Below, piece after piece: positions 39,820 through 50,758 of a DNA stretch of 64,000 nucleotides (within the stretch, counting starts at the first letter, position 1; every line of letters begins with the position of its first letter). The stretch comes from Euwallacea fornicatus (taxonomy: Eukaryota; Arthropoda; Insecta; Coleoptera; Curculionidae): positions 2,542,001 through 2,606,000 of the forward strand of contig NC_089550.1 of the NCBI RefSeq assembly GCF_040115645.1, read 5' to 3'. Position numbers and translations under genes: made by a program. The notes under the pieces are model-generated. The model ran no database searches. It saw nothing but the letters and a program-made list of their open reading frames with translations, and was not told the DNA's origin.

Positions 39820-41018
39820 ATGGCGACGGACGGGGATGAAATGATTTCGGACCAAGAAAAAGTGCGAATAGTCTCCGATTTCATCCTGCATTCGCCCCCC
39901 GGGGAGTTTAATGAGGTTTTCAACGACGTGCGGAAGCTGCTCAACAACGACGACCTCCTCAAGGAAGGCGCCAGCGAAGCATTCGCCCTTTATAACAAAG
40001 ACCAATTGACCCCCGTTGATTTGGAAAATTGTGAGCATTTGGGGCTTATTACTGAGTACAACGATTTAGGAAATAATAGGTAAGTAAGTTTCTTATTATA
40101 GTCTGGTATAGAACTTCCACTCTTCATAGTCCAATTTATTTAAAAAAATCTGAACTTAAAAACTTACATTTTTAAATATGATGATGATTCACAGTTTTCA
40201 CAATAATAATAATCTCACTATGAATAACCAGCTAGATGTGGCCGAATTTGACGATAAATGTTTTGATTTTATCTTTTTTGAATGATCTTTTTTGGACTAG
40301 ATTCTTTGATCCTCGATCAAAACAAAGCTTTCGGTATGACCATCTTCGGAAAGAAGCTTCAGACTACCAACCATTCAGCCCAGATTCGACGGCAGAGCCC
40401 TGGCGCTTAGCCCTTGATAATGAATTTCTTCAATACACCAGAAATCACTATAAAGATGGAGTGAGCATAGTGGTGGGACGTAATCAAGGAGGAGTAATCA
40501 CTCTGACTGCTTGCATAGAAGATCATCAGTTTCAGCCTAACAATTTTTGGAATGGTAAGTTTAAGTACATGCATATTGTTTGAATATTACAAAAATAAAT
40601 GAATTATCAGGCAGATGGCGTAGCCGATGGTTCTTATCCCTGAATGGGAACTCCACTGCTGAGTTAAAAGGAGTCTTGAAGGTGCAAGTGCATTATTATG
40701 AAGAAGGAAATGTTCAACTGGTCAGCACTAAAGAAGTGAAAAAGTCAGTCTCTATCACCACTGAGACTCAAACGGCTAAAGATATAGTTTTGGCCATTGA
40801 TGAGGCAGAAAACTTGTATCAAACTGCCATTTCAGAAAACTACCAAACGATGTCTGAGACCACATTCAAGGCATTACGAAGGTAAGTTTTGTTACAATTG
40901 TAGGACTACAGAGGTTGAATTGTGTGATTGCAGATCGCTGCCCGTCACCCGCACAAAAATAGACTGGAACAAGATTGTGTCTTACAGCATTGGGAAGGAG
41001 CTGAATAAATCTCAATGA
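39820..41018 (+). CDS. cpa: F-actin-capping protein subunit alpha (CapZ alpha)
   Basis: Four exons sum to 870 nt (289 aa; CAPZA1 is 286): 39820-40079, 40301-40554, 40611-40881, 40934-41018. The protein reads MATDGDEMISDQEKVRIVSD, then FILHSPPGEFNEVFNDVR, ITEYNDLGNNRFFDPRSKQ, and the highly conserved NFWNGRWRSRW. The C-terminal tentacle LPVTRTKIDWNKIVSYSIGKE, which contacts actin, is intact. With the beta subunit it caps filament barbed ends. An upstream in-frame ATG (39760) exists, but the family start MATDG fits residue numbering better. Confidence 0.97.
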
Positions 41019-42061
41019 TTGGGTATGGATTAAATAATACTAATAAGCGAAACTTTTTAGATTAAAACTATGGTTTTTATGACAATTATTATTTGGGGTT
41101 ATACAGGGTGTTCCACCCTTGATTGCTTCATTTTTCCTGGCCTAGTTCACTGCCGTTGTAAGGCGACGGAAGTCAGCTTTAATATCCTAAAGTAAAGGTT
41201 TTGCTAGGGAAAAAAATAGGATTTTGGTTTGCTGTTGAGTTTTCTAGAAGTATTAATAAATGGGGCGTTGCTGTACATAATGTCATAAAGCTTTTGATTG
41301 CATTTATGTTTTTTGCCACATTGAATTGTATATACTCCAAGCGACGAAAGTTATTTTCTTAGATCAATTGTTAGCTCGAAATTGCGAACGCGTCTTGAGG
41401 TCAATTTAGTGCAATATCACAAGCATTTACTATCCAATATCTATTATACTAATTCAAAATTTTAGCCCCTAATTTGTATTTCTAATAAATAGGTAAGCTT
41501 AAATTGCGTTTAACCGTGTACTATTACTAGCCATTTCATTTGTATAATAATTAAGTTTTTTTCAGTTTTTTATTAATAAGCACACTATTACCTTTATCAC
41601 TATTATTATTATTTAAGCCCTAAAGATTCAAGTATTATTATGACCCTAAACTTACACTCTTAAGTTTGTTACTTTTGAATGTTCTGTCAAGGGAAGCTTC
41701 CGCAATTAATTACCTAATAACCTAAAAGCAGGAATTGACTGAGGAGGCTTTAAAGTAGGAGGGATTTTTAGTATTGTGACCACAGAACGCTGCCCTTTTG
41801 AATATATATTTAAAATGATTTATATTCTTGTTAGAATCGACGTTGTATGGGTTATTTTTCAATAAAAAGATTAAGTAACGTTGCGTCGCCTCTTTTGTTC
41901 TGAAAACTATCATGAACTATATATTAGGGAAATATTTTTCCAAAAAACATAAGTTCATCTGATTTGAAAAATGTTGGATATCCAAGCAAGAAATAATCTT
42001 ATCAGGAGTTAAATATACCACCTCGCATATCTGCTTTCTTGATAAGAAATGTTAAATCTAC
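41019..42061. other. Downstream region of cpa
   Basis: AT-rich. A solitary TACAGGGTGTTCC motif near 41103-41115 looks like one end of a mariner-type element; no partner found. Confidence 0.4.
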
Positions 42062-42424
42062 GCGAAACTTTTTTGCGAAAAATGTTACGTAAGAAATTTC
42101 TAGCGAAAAAAATAATTTAAAAATTGGATGCTCCGATATTAGCCAAATTTGGTTCCGCAGTAGACGTACGAAACAGATCGATATGGCGCGGTTAAAAGTC
42201 GAATCGGACAACTTAGATTTTTTAGGGTCCTAAATTTTCACAATGTATAGCCTTTGATATTTTTTGCACCCAAAATTCGAAGTTATCCAATTCGAGTTTT
42301 GACCGCGGCATATCGATATTGTTTCGTACGTAAACTGTGAAACCAAATCTGGCTAAAATCAGAGAGTCCAATTTTTACCTAATTTTTTTAGTGTGAAATT
42401 GTCATGTACGCTAATAGTTTCCCC
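42062..42424. repeat. Long imperfect palindrome (foldback/MITE-like element)
   Basis: The left arm (42062 to about 42215) and right arm (about 42280 to 42424) are inverted copies. Matching blocks include CCAAATTTGG against CCAGATTTGG, GACGTACGAAACA against TACGTACGAAACA, and TCGATATGGCGCGGT against TCGATATGCCGCGGT. Symmetry extends almost to the centre near 42243, so a transcript would form a hairpin of about 150 bp. It lies between the convergent genes cpa and Tipin. No ORF inside. No obvious target-site duplication. Confidence 0.75.
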
Positions 42425-42832
42425 TGAAAAAAAATTTCACTAAATGATCACGTGTTGTCGATTTAGCGTGATCTATAGGACAATCCACGAATTAAACTTT
42501 GTCTACTAATAGTATTGCCGATCTTTGATCCTACATTCACTAGGTAGCAGGACTACTTGTCAAGTCTTTGAAGAATGTTCCACCAATGGTAATAAAAGTA
42601 AATGAACTTCATTATTTATTTAAACATGAGATACCAACGTTTCCTTATCAAAAAAACCAAAATTTAAAAAATTTAAATACAAGCATTCTGCAAATTAACA
42701 TACATTGTCTACCAAGTTCTGGATAGATACATTCCCTTTATCACCTACATTTAAAACACTTTTTTCACTTAACAGCTGTTCGTCATTGGCCCCAATATGT
42801 TCATTTACTTTTATTGCAGCATTTTCCAGCTT

Positions 42833-43831
42833 CTATGATTCAATAATTAAAGTTTGTGATGACAAAGAAGCTTCACCTTGACTCACATTACTATGTTCTT
42901 CCAATTCCTCATCACTATCAAAAATTTGCAAATTGCCTTTTCTTAAATTGTTTGATTTGCCTCTAATTGCAGTATCTGTCTCTTCATCACTTTCTATTAC
43001 AGACAAATTATCATAAAGTGAGGCTTGTTTTGTTATTTCTTCATTATTGTCCATTGAACTCCCTTTTGAAACTTCTTCCTTATCTAAGGGCACCAAACAA
43101 TCATGAACAACATTAACATAAGACTTTTCCACAGCAGTGTCCTCCAGAGTTCCATTTGCAGCTTCCACTCTACACTCTGCAGCTTTCTCTTGAATCATTC
43201 TTAACTTTTCCCTTCTCATCTTTAATGCTTTCTCTTTATTGAGTCTCATTATCTCAAGCTGCTCTGTAGTTAACTCAACTGAAGAACTTGCAACTAATTG
43301 ATTAAACTTAGTATTTGGTTCCACTACTTGGGTTGTGTCTATAAAGCCGTCAACATTAGCTTCTTCATCTGAAGAGTCAATAATTGGCTTATCTTCAATC
43401 AGCATATCAAAACGTATTCTCTTGATGTGCGTTTGAACTTCTTTTTTAGATCCAAGTTTCTCTAGTCGATCCATGCAAGTGTCAAAAGGGAATTTTGGAA
43501 ACAAGCGATGGCACCAATACTCATAAGTCTTCATTACAGCATTCAAGTCTTGCTCTTCATGGCCTTTTCCTCTGAACTTTACTCTATCAAAGTAAGAGCT
43601 AAGAGCTGCAATGCCTTTAGGCCCTTTAAGGGTTTCTGAATTCAATTTTGGTTGTGGATTTCTAACTATTCGTTTGGGCTTAATGACCTGCTTGTTTTGT
43701 GCGTCATCAGCTGTTTCATCTTTTTGAACTTCTTCAGGGACATCAAGTAAATCCAAGTCTTCATTTGGGTTCTCTTCAATGTTGGAAATATCGTGTTCAC
43801 TATGGACTGAGGTTTCTTCATCTGAAGACAT
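42833..43831 (-). CDS. Tipin: TIPIN (Timeless-interacting protein)
   Basis: A single-exon gene of 332 aa. The Swi3/Csm3 domain spans about residues 55-145: RIVRNPQPKL, then FRGKGHEEQDL, CHRLFPKFPFD and KKEVQTHIKRIR, all family hallmarks. The N-terminus is acidic and the C-terminal half is Glu/Ser-rich and probably disordered, as in other TIPIN proteins. TIPIN and Timeless form the fork protection complex that travels with the replisome, binds RPA and supports the S-phase checkpoint. The start at 43831 is the first Met (MSSDEETS) and is 130 bp downstream of the end of the small gene at 43962-44207. Confidence 0.93.
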   Translation of the reverse strand: MSSDEETSVHSEHDISNIEENPNEDLDLLDVPEEVQKDETADDAQNKQVIKPKRIVRNPQPKLNSETLKGPKGIAALSSYFDRVKFRGKGHEEQDLNAVMKTYEYWCHRLFPKFPFDTCMDRLEKLGSKKEVQTHIKRIRFDMLIEDKPIIDSSDEEANVDGFIDTTQVVEPNTKFNQLVASSSVELTTEQLEIMRLNKEKALKMRREKLRMIQEKAAECRVEAANGTLEDTAVEKSYVNVVHDCLVPLDKEEVSKGSSMDNNEEITKQASLYDNLSVIESDEETDTAIRGKSNNLRKGNLQIFDSDEELEEHSNVSQGEASLSSQTLIIES

Positions 43832-43961
43832 GTTTGTTGATATTAAGGCTGGATTTTTGAAATCACAATTTAAAGGTAATTTAGCGCCAAATGATCTATA
43901 TTATTAAGAAAATGTTGGGTTAGGACTTCAATAATTAACCTCTTATGTTTCGTCTCTATTT

Positions 43962-44207
43962 TTAATGGCTTGAGTGGTTTTCTTCGTCATCATTCCATTC
44001 AGACCTATCAGTGGCTGAAGCTCCATTAAGGCTGGGCGACTCTTGGTTAGTTCCCTGATTAATATTTTGTAAAAATGCAACCAATAAATGCCTGTTGATA
44101 CGGTCAGTTTGGGACAATTCGCGCACTTCCGGGGATACTTGAGCGGGGCTTTCTTGGTTCTCGGGGTCCTTTGAATCGTGTTCTTGGTCTTTGTTAATAC
44201 CGGGCAT
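43962..44207 (-). CDS. Small acidic protein, family not recognised (81 aa)
   Basis: Begins MPGINKDQEHDSKDPEN. The middle has an amphipathic segment ELSQTDRINRHLLVAFLQNIN (residues about 30-50) that looks like the conserved core, flanked by polar, disordered ends rich in N, S, D and E. The ORF is complete, uninterrupted, and lies in tandem upstream of Tipin on the same strand. Composition and helix suggest a real small nuclear or cytosolic adaptor, but I cannot name it. Confidence 0.55.
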   Translation of the reverse strand: MPGINKDQEHDSKDPENQESPAQVSPEVRELSQTDRINRHLLVAFLQNINQGTNQESPSLNGASATDRSEWNDDEENHSSH

Positions 44208-44559
44208 GTTTTAATGCACGTTATTACTTAATTTTGAGGAAAATAAACAATGGAAATAGTTGGAATTGGAAAAAAAACAATAGAATGACGTGTCATTTAA
44301 AAATATAACATCATAAGTCAAAAGGAAAAATTACGATTACGTCATCAATGCATCTAAGAGGCCATTTTGACTATGTTTTCATATATTTGAGGTTAGGAAA
44401 TAAATTGGCTACTAAGCTAATTTATGTAGCTATAAGCACTTTTTCCAATAAAAGTACTTATCTCGGCAATACAGTGATGAGTTTCATTTTTCAAATTATC
44501 AATCTTTTCTGGATTACAGAACAAGATCCTTAAAATAGTCCCAAAGAAAAAAGTCCAAA

Positions 44560-45210
44560 GTTATATCACACGATCTTGCAAACCAATTGCCATCAAAACT
44601 AGAAATAACGCGACCATCAAAGTTCGATTGTATTAATGCGATTGTTTGCCGTATTGTGTGGCACCACCCTATTAAAACGATAAGTCGTCTGTATCACCCA
44701 ACTGGGGCCAAAAAATCAATTATTATTATTGGTTCGGTAACGCACGTTATCGACAGTAACGGTATAACCGCATTTGTTTTCAAAGAATTATGAACCAATT
44801 ATACCTCCCGACCACAAACAGTTACTTTTCTGAGATGCAATTGTTATTCAATAATGACTTTTAGATTTTCCAAGCCCTCAAAAGCGACAATTTTGCTTGT
44901 TCACATAGCCATTCAAATGAAAATGGGCCGCATAAATGAAGATGATTTTGTTAACAAAATCGCCATTTTCATTGAATTTTCCAAACAACCAATTAAATGT
45001 TTCGACGGTTTTGATTCTTGTGTTACCTGGACCTTATAAGCATGAAGATTCTTATGCAGAATGTTACGCAAAGTGCCTCTAGAAATGCTCAATTGCTGAG
45101 AACGACGATTAGTTGAGGTTCCAGAACGTTGCTTTACGGCGGCCGTGCTTTTAGCGCTACGAGGGAATCGTCTTGATCTGATGTTACAGACAATACCGTG
45201 GGCTTAAAAT
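44560..45210 (-). pseudogene. Decayed mariner/Tc1-type transposase
   Basis: Minus-strand fragments in several frames line up in order with an insect mariner-type transposase. Near 45025-45120 there is a helix-turn-helix-like piece (RRSQQLSISRGTLRNILHK followed by YKVQVTQE). Around 44870-44960 there are remnants of the catalytic region in the form HFHLNGYVNKQNCRF, read across frameshifts and stops. Near 44740-44770 VTVDNVRYR is visible, and near 44570-44610 a GRVISSFDGNW-like piece with SCD follows. Many stops and frameshifts make it non-functional. Terminal repeats were not found. Confidence 0.7.
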
Positions 45211-45807
45211 TTAGCCGCTAAACTGTGTACAGCAGTCTCAGAAGGAGTCTGATTGCGAGGAAAAGATGATCGAATTCTACGAAATGATGGAGTAAAGTTT
45301 TCACCATTTGGATAATTAAAATGCGTTGTTCAAGAGAGTACCATTCCACAGTTAAAATTTCTCAGGTTTATATTAAATAATTGTTAAAGAGTGACAGGAC
45401 ACTCTTTGACCTCTTGTAACCGAAGACTCCTAAGTAAAGCCTCACCTCACTCTTATTTGACGCAAATGATGTAGAATCACGAAACAAAAGTTAAATTAAA
45501 CAAAGGTGAACTGACGTCACGAAGATTGAAAACAGTTGGAAATATACAATGTAGATTGCCTGAATGCTAATTTACTAAACTTGCTTTACAACCCATTTCT
45601 GTAAACTTTCACGGATATGTTGCAAACAGTTATAAATATTTTCTTCATTTATTTCGTAGTTGAAAACTCTCTAAATCAAAAACATATGAAATAAACCGAA
45701 TATTATTAATTAATGCTAAGTAGATCAACCGGCGATTGAAATAAATACACGTATATAAAAAAACACCACTGTCCGCGACATTCCATACCCGCTACTGCGG
45801 GACATTT
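45211..45807. other. Spacer and TER94 3' flank
   Basis: No gene recognised. Should contain the TER94 3' UTR on the minus strand. Confidence 0.4.
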
Positions 45808-48800
45808 CTAACTGTATAGGTCGTCCTCAGGATCATCGAAGTTGGCTTGATCGCCAGGCGCCACAGGCGGTGGCGCCTGTCCGCCTTGAGCTGGACCGCC
45901 TTGGCTCGAAGGAAATCTACACAAATTCATTTGTTCAAATACCGACATAAATAAATGATGAAAAAAAACTTACCTAAAGTTAGTACCGAAGCCTCGCGAC
46001 TGCTGCAATGTTTGCGCAAACATTTCGTATTTTCGGATGTCGTTGTCAGACACTGAACGTCTGGCGAAGCGCATAGCTTCCTCAAAATGGGCTTTAGTAA
46101 TTTCGGGTACTGGATCATCTTCATCGAGCTACAAAAAATCGTCTTCATCATGAACATACATAGACATTTAAAAATAATTAAAAAAAAAAAGAAATTCGAC
46201 TTGGCTGCGTGGTTACTGCACATGAGAACACAAAGAGTTCCTGAGTTTCTAACGCTTTATCCCCATCTAGTGTTCTCTCCACACTTACATCCATTGCAGC
46301 CGCGGGATTTCCTGCTCGCTCTCGCTCCCTCCTTATCTCCGCCTCAATGGATTGCCTGATGGCCAATTTACATGCTCTTTGGCAGATCTCAGTCAAATCA
46401 GCACCGGAGAATCCGTGAGTAACCTTGGCGATGTACGTCAAATCCACGTCTTTTGCCACGGGCGACTTACGTAGATTTGCCCTAAAGATTTGCTCACGTG
46501 ATTTTTCGTCTGGCAACGGGATGTAGATCAATTGATCGAGACGACCGGGACGTAATATAGCGGGATCGATGATGTCGGGCCTGTTTGTGGCTCCGATGAT
46601 GAATACGTTCTTTTTGGCGCCCATGCCGTCCATCTCTGTTAGGATTTGGTTGATCACGCGATCAGCTGCACCGCCGGCATCTCCGACGTTGCCGCCTCGC
46701 GATTTCGCTATGGAGTCTAATTCGTCGAAAAAGAGCACACAGGGGGCAGCTGAACGGGCTTTATCGAAGATATCCCTGACGTTGGCCTCGGATTCACCGA
46801 ACCACATGGTGAGCAGTTCCGGGCCTTTGACGGAGATGAAGTTAGCTTGGCATTCATTGGCGATGGCTTTGGCCAGCAGAGTTTTACCGCAACCTGGAGG
46901 ACCGTAGAACAGTACTCCTCTTGAAGGTTGCATACCTAATTAAAGGGAGTTATCAGATGACCTCTATAAATATGAGTGAGAAGTTAAGTCAAAGTACCTA
47001 CCGAACTTAAGGAACTTATCAGGATGTTCAACTGGATATTGCACCAACTCTTGCAACTCATTCTTGACGTTGGCTAATCCGCCGATATCCTCCCAAGTGA
47101 CATTAGGCACTTCCACCACCTAAAATTAACAATTTTGTTTGGATATTACACAAAGTTCATTAATTAATCAAGGGAATTGTGCATATTGATAATCTTCCAC
47201 ACCAATTCAAACTTACAGTTTCTCTGAGCGCACTGGGACTGCTCTTTGTCATGGCATAGCGGAAGTTTTCCATGGTAACGGCGAGACTGTTCAACACCTC
47301 CGCGTCGATTTGTTCGTCCTCTAGATCGATCAGATCCATTTTCTCTCTGATTTGCTGTAACGCCGCCTCGGAGCACAGCGATGCCAGATCAGCACCCACG
47401 TGGCCGTGCGTCTCAGCCGCGATCTGCTCCAAATCAACATCATCCGCCAGTTTCATATTCTTAGTGTGGATACGCAAAATTTCCAGGCGACCAGTGGCGT
47501 CAGGAATGCCAATGTCGATTTCTCGGTCGAATCTACCGAAGCGACGTAGCGCGGCGTCGATAGAATTAGGTCTGTTGGTAGCCGCCATTACTATCACATG
47601 CGAGGATTTCTTCATGCCGTCCATCAGCGTCAATAGCTGAGAAACTATACGTCTCTCTACTTCTCCGTGAGTTTTTTCTCTCTTAGGAGCAATGGCGTCC
47701 AATTCATCGATAAAAATAATCGCCGGGGAATTTTTGTCGGCTTCTTCAAAAGCTTTACGCAAGTTACTCTCCGACTCTCCAGCCAGCTTGCTCATAATTT
47801 CAGGCCCGTTAATCAGGAAAAAGAAGGCTCCGGTTTCATTGGCCACTGCTCTAGCAATCAACGTTTTCCCAGTGCCTGGAGGTCCGTACAATAAAATTCC
47901 CCTAGGAGGTTTAACTCCAATTGCCTTGAACAATGAGGGATGCCTGAGAGGCAACTCCACCATCTCCTTGATTTGCGCCAATTGTTTTCGGCAGCCACCA
48001 ATGTCGTCATACCCAACAGCATTCAGTGCCTCTTCTTCTTCTTCACGTTTGATGGGATCGCCGTCACAATGAATTACGGTGTCGGGTGCAACGATGCAAT
48101 AAGGCGAGGGGTCGGTTTCGACGACTTTAAATTCAACAGCGCGCATGCCCCCTCGAACAATGAACACGTCGTCTTTGTGGATCGGTCTATACGCTTCGAG
48201 GAAGTAAGGCTTTAGGTACACCTCAAACAGATTCCTGCAAAACGTATACTACAAAACTGTGCCATTAACTACTTGCAAAATTAAATTCGCTTAATCACTC
48301 TCAATATTTTTTTCTGTTTATACTGCTACTGACAAAAAATACAAGTTTGATTAAATAACTACATAGAACTTTTGTAATCATCAATAATGTACAGTATGCT
48401 TTGTAAAATATTTCTTTGCCAACGTCAAGAAAATATCATCGAAGGAAGGGCAAACACCCTTAATAATGGCGAAGGAGACTTATCTCAACACTCACTAAAT
48501 TACACAGGAAATAATTTTAGCGCATTAAATAGCTTTTTACCTCACATATTTCGAGAAATTAAAAAATCTTCATTTAAATATGAAACTCACCCCGTAAGAC
48601 CCTCAACAGTGTCGTCAATAGGAAGCACATGTATCCTTTTGCCATATTTGACGTCGGGACAGGGCTGGATTGAGACTACATCAGACAACCTAACTCGCAA
48701 GTTGTTCCTCACATTCCTGTTCATTCGGATTTTTTCATCGCTGCATGAGTCATCAGATAAGACTATGCACACAGTCTCCTTGCGGCGTTTACCTAATTAA

Positions 48801-50235
48801 ATCATTAATCATCCACCTCTAGTTAGAGATATAAAGAAATTATTTACCTTTGAGAAGGACAGTGTCTCCACGGAATAGTTGCAGTTCATCCATTTTGGCT
48901 TGTGAGAGGGCTACCACAGAGTTGTCATCATTGACAGCTTCCTCAACGATGAGCCTGTTTGGTCTGTCCTTCTTGCGGAGAATGGCAGTTGCCAAATCAT
49001 CACTATAAAGATAAAGGAGAAATCAATGTCTATGTTCTATGGATTCTATGAAAGGTGGTTAATGTGAGTTTCATTAAAAACCATTATTTTAACATTCACC
49101 TGAAAACTTCTTTGAATACCAGGTTTCTATTAAATATATAAGTTACTATAAATTCTGCTAAAATTACACTGTTTAATAGCAATTTAGTAATTAACTAAAA
49201 AATAGTAATAATTCACATTTTTCAGCTTATTTCATGTGAAAATATATATAATAAAAACCATTTTGCAATTTTGACAAAATTAATTTTGTTATAATGTCAT
49301 TAAAAGAACTTGGCAGTAAGCAGTACAAATATCAAACATCTGACAACAGGTAACAGAAATTTTTTCAAAACATGTCTAATATTTGAATGCTTACACAAAG
49401 TTTTCTTCTAAATAACAAGTTCTACCTAATAGCTAATAAAATAGCCTAACAGATTGGGTCTTTAAGGTACCTCTTCAACTCCTTTTTATATTCTTCTGTA
49501 CCCCTTTTAACATTTCATCTGTCATTCTCAAATTTTCACATTTACATACTTTTTCAGTTTTTGCCCCAAATAAATAAAAATGCAAACTGTCATCTATACC
49601 AAACTTCTCAAATCACCAAACATTTGATACATGTCAGGAAAATAACAGCCCTATAAGGGGATTATACTTAAACTTAACCTGGTAAAATGAATGATTTTGA
49701 AAAACACAGGGTGAACTTTGTCAATGAAAGAATTTTTCCTGCTTAGTAGAAAACTAATTTTAACAGTAAAAATATATGCACAACTCTTTTCACTGCATTC
49801 AAAGATTGAGTCTTCCCACTGCAAGAATACAAACTACCATCGAATGTTTATAAACCTGATAGTACTGTGTAACCATAAATTAGGAATATTTTTTAGAAAT
49901 TTCATACGAGATTCTGTGATTAAGCTATAAGAGACTGTGTGATAAACTACGTTAAAACAATACCTTCATCACGACATTTAACACTAGCAGTCAGGTAAAA
50001 GCCCCCCGTCTTAATAAAAGAAAATGGCTGATTCAGCTTATTACTAGTATTGTTATCTACAGACTTTTACACGAAAAATCTTGCAAAAATCGTATGCGAA
50101 ACGATTTATTAATAGCTCGAGATCAAAAATGAACCATCCACCATGATGACAAACTCGAAAATCGTACCAGAAAGCTAAAATTTACCTGCCGGCAAACGGG
50201 AACAAAGGGGCTACTTACTTTTGTTGATCGGCCAT
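45808..50235 (-). CDS. TER94: Transitional endoplasmic reticulum ATPase TER94 (VCP/p97)
   Basis: Eight minus-strand exons sum to 2421 nt (806 aa, exactly the length of human VCP): 50219-50235, 48848-49002, 48591-48792, 47217-48234, 47002-47119, 46289-46935, 45974-46128, 45808-45916. The first exon codes MADQQ plus two bases, joined to DDLATAILRKKDRPNRLIVEEA. The D1 domain has Walker A GPPGTGKT and Walker B IIFIDELD; the D2 domain has GPPGCGKT and VLFFDELD. The arginine-finger region GRFDREI and the linker SALRETVVEVPNVTWEDIGG are intact. The tail is Gly/Gln/Pro-rich and ends DDLYS, the C-terminal motif used for PUB-type cofactors. This hexameric AAA ATPase extracts ubiquitinated proteins from membranes and complexes in ERAD, membrane fusion and chromatin turnover. 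Intron 1 is 1.2 kb; the others are short. Confidence 0.98.
49003..50218 (-). other. TER94 intron 1
   Basis: AT-rich intron following the 17-nt coding part of exon 1. No gene or repeat recognised; first introns of this kind often hold enhancers, which I cannot show here. Confidence 0.5.
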
Positions 50236-50758
50236 TTCAGCTAGTTGTGCTGGTGGGCAAGTGCAACTGGATGATTCTATGAGGTGTCGGGACTTCGTTC
50301 ACGGTGATGGGATCACTATTTTCGCCGAAATAACGCAGTACTTAGTGACGATCGTTAATTTTGTACTAAGTAGTGATCGGAATGACGTAGCTTTTTCCGA
50401 ATGGCCTACGTTGTGATTGACACACTGGCATTGAATGACAGAAGGTAATAAACAGGTGACTTGACAAAATTTTTAAATCGGTAATGTTAAGTTCTGCATT
50501 GACGTTGTGTAAAGAATGTAGATTATGGATGTAAACTTATTTAGTTCAATTTCTAGCGTATCGTCCTCTATTAACTAGTAGCATTATTAGAGACTTCTCA
50601 TTCCCCACCTGACAATGACATTTCATTGTTTATATTTTCTTCACTACTTTGGGATTGGAAAATTATTATGCTATTCAATCGCATTGGGGCTTGAAAATAC
50701 AAATAAAATTAACTAAATAAAGGCGCCTGGTGACTTTCCACCTGCACATACTGACATT

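Noticed and set aside
46569..48215. Several long plus-strand ORFs opposite TER94 (e.g. 46569-46907, 47272-47640, 47692-48072)
   Set aside because: They are mirror frames of highly conserved AAA ATPase exons; composition follows the antisense codons and no family is recognisable.
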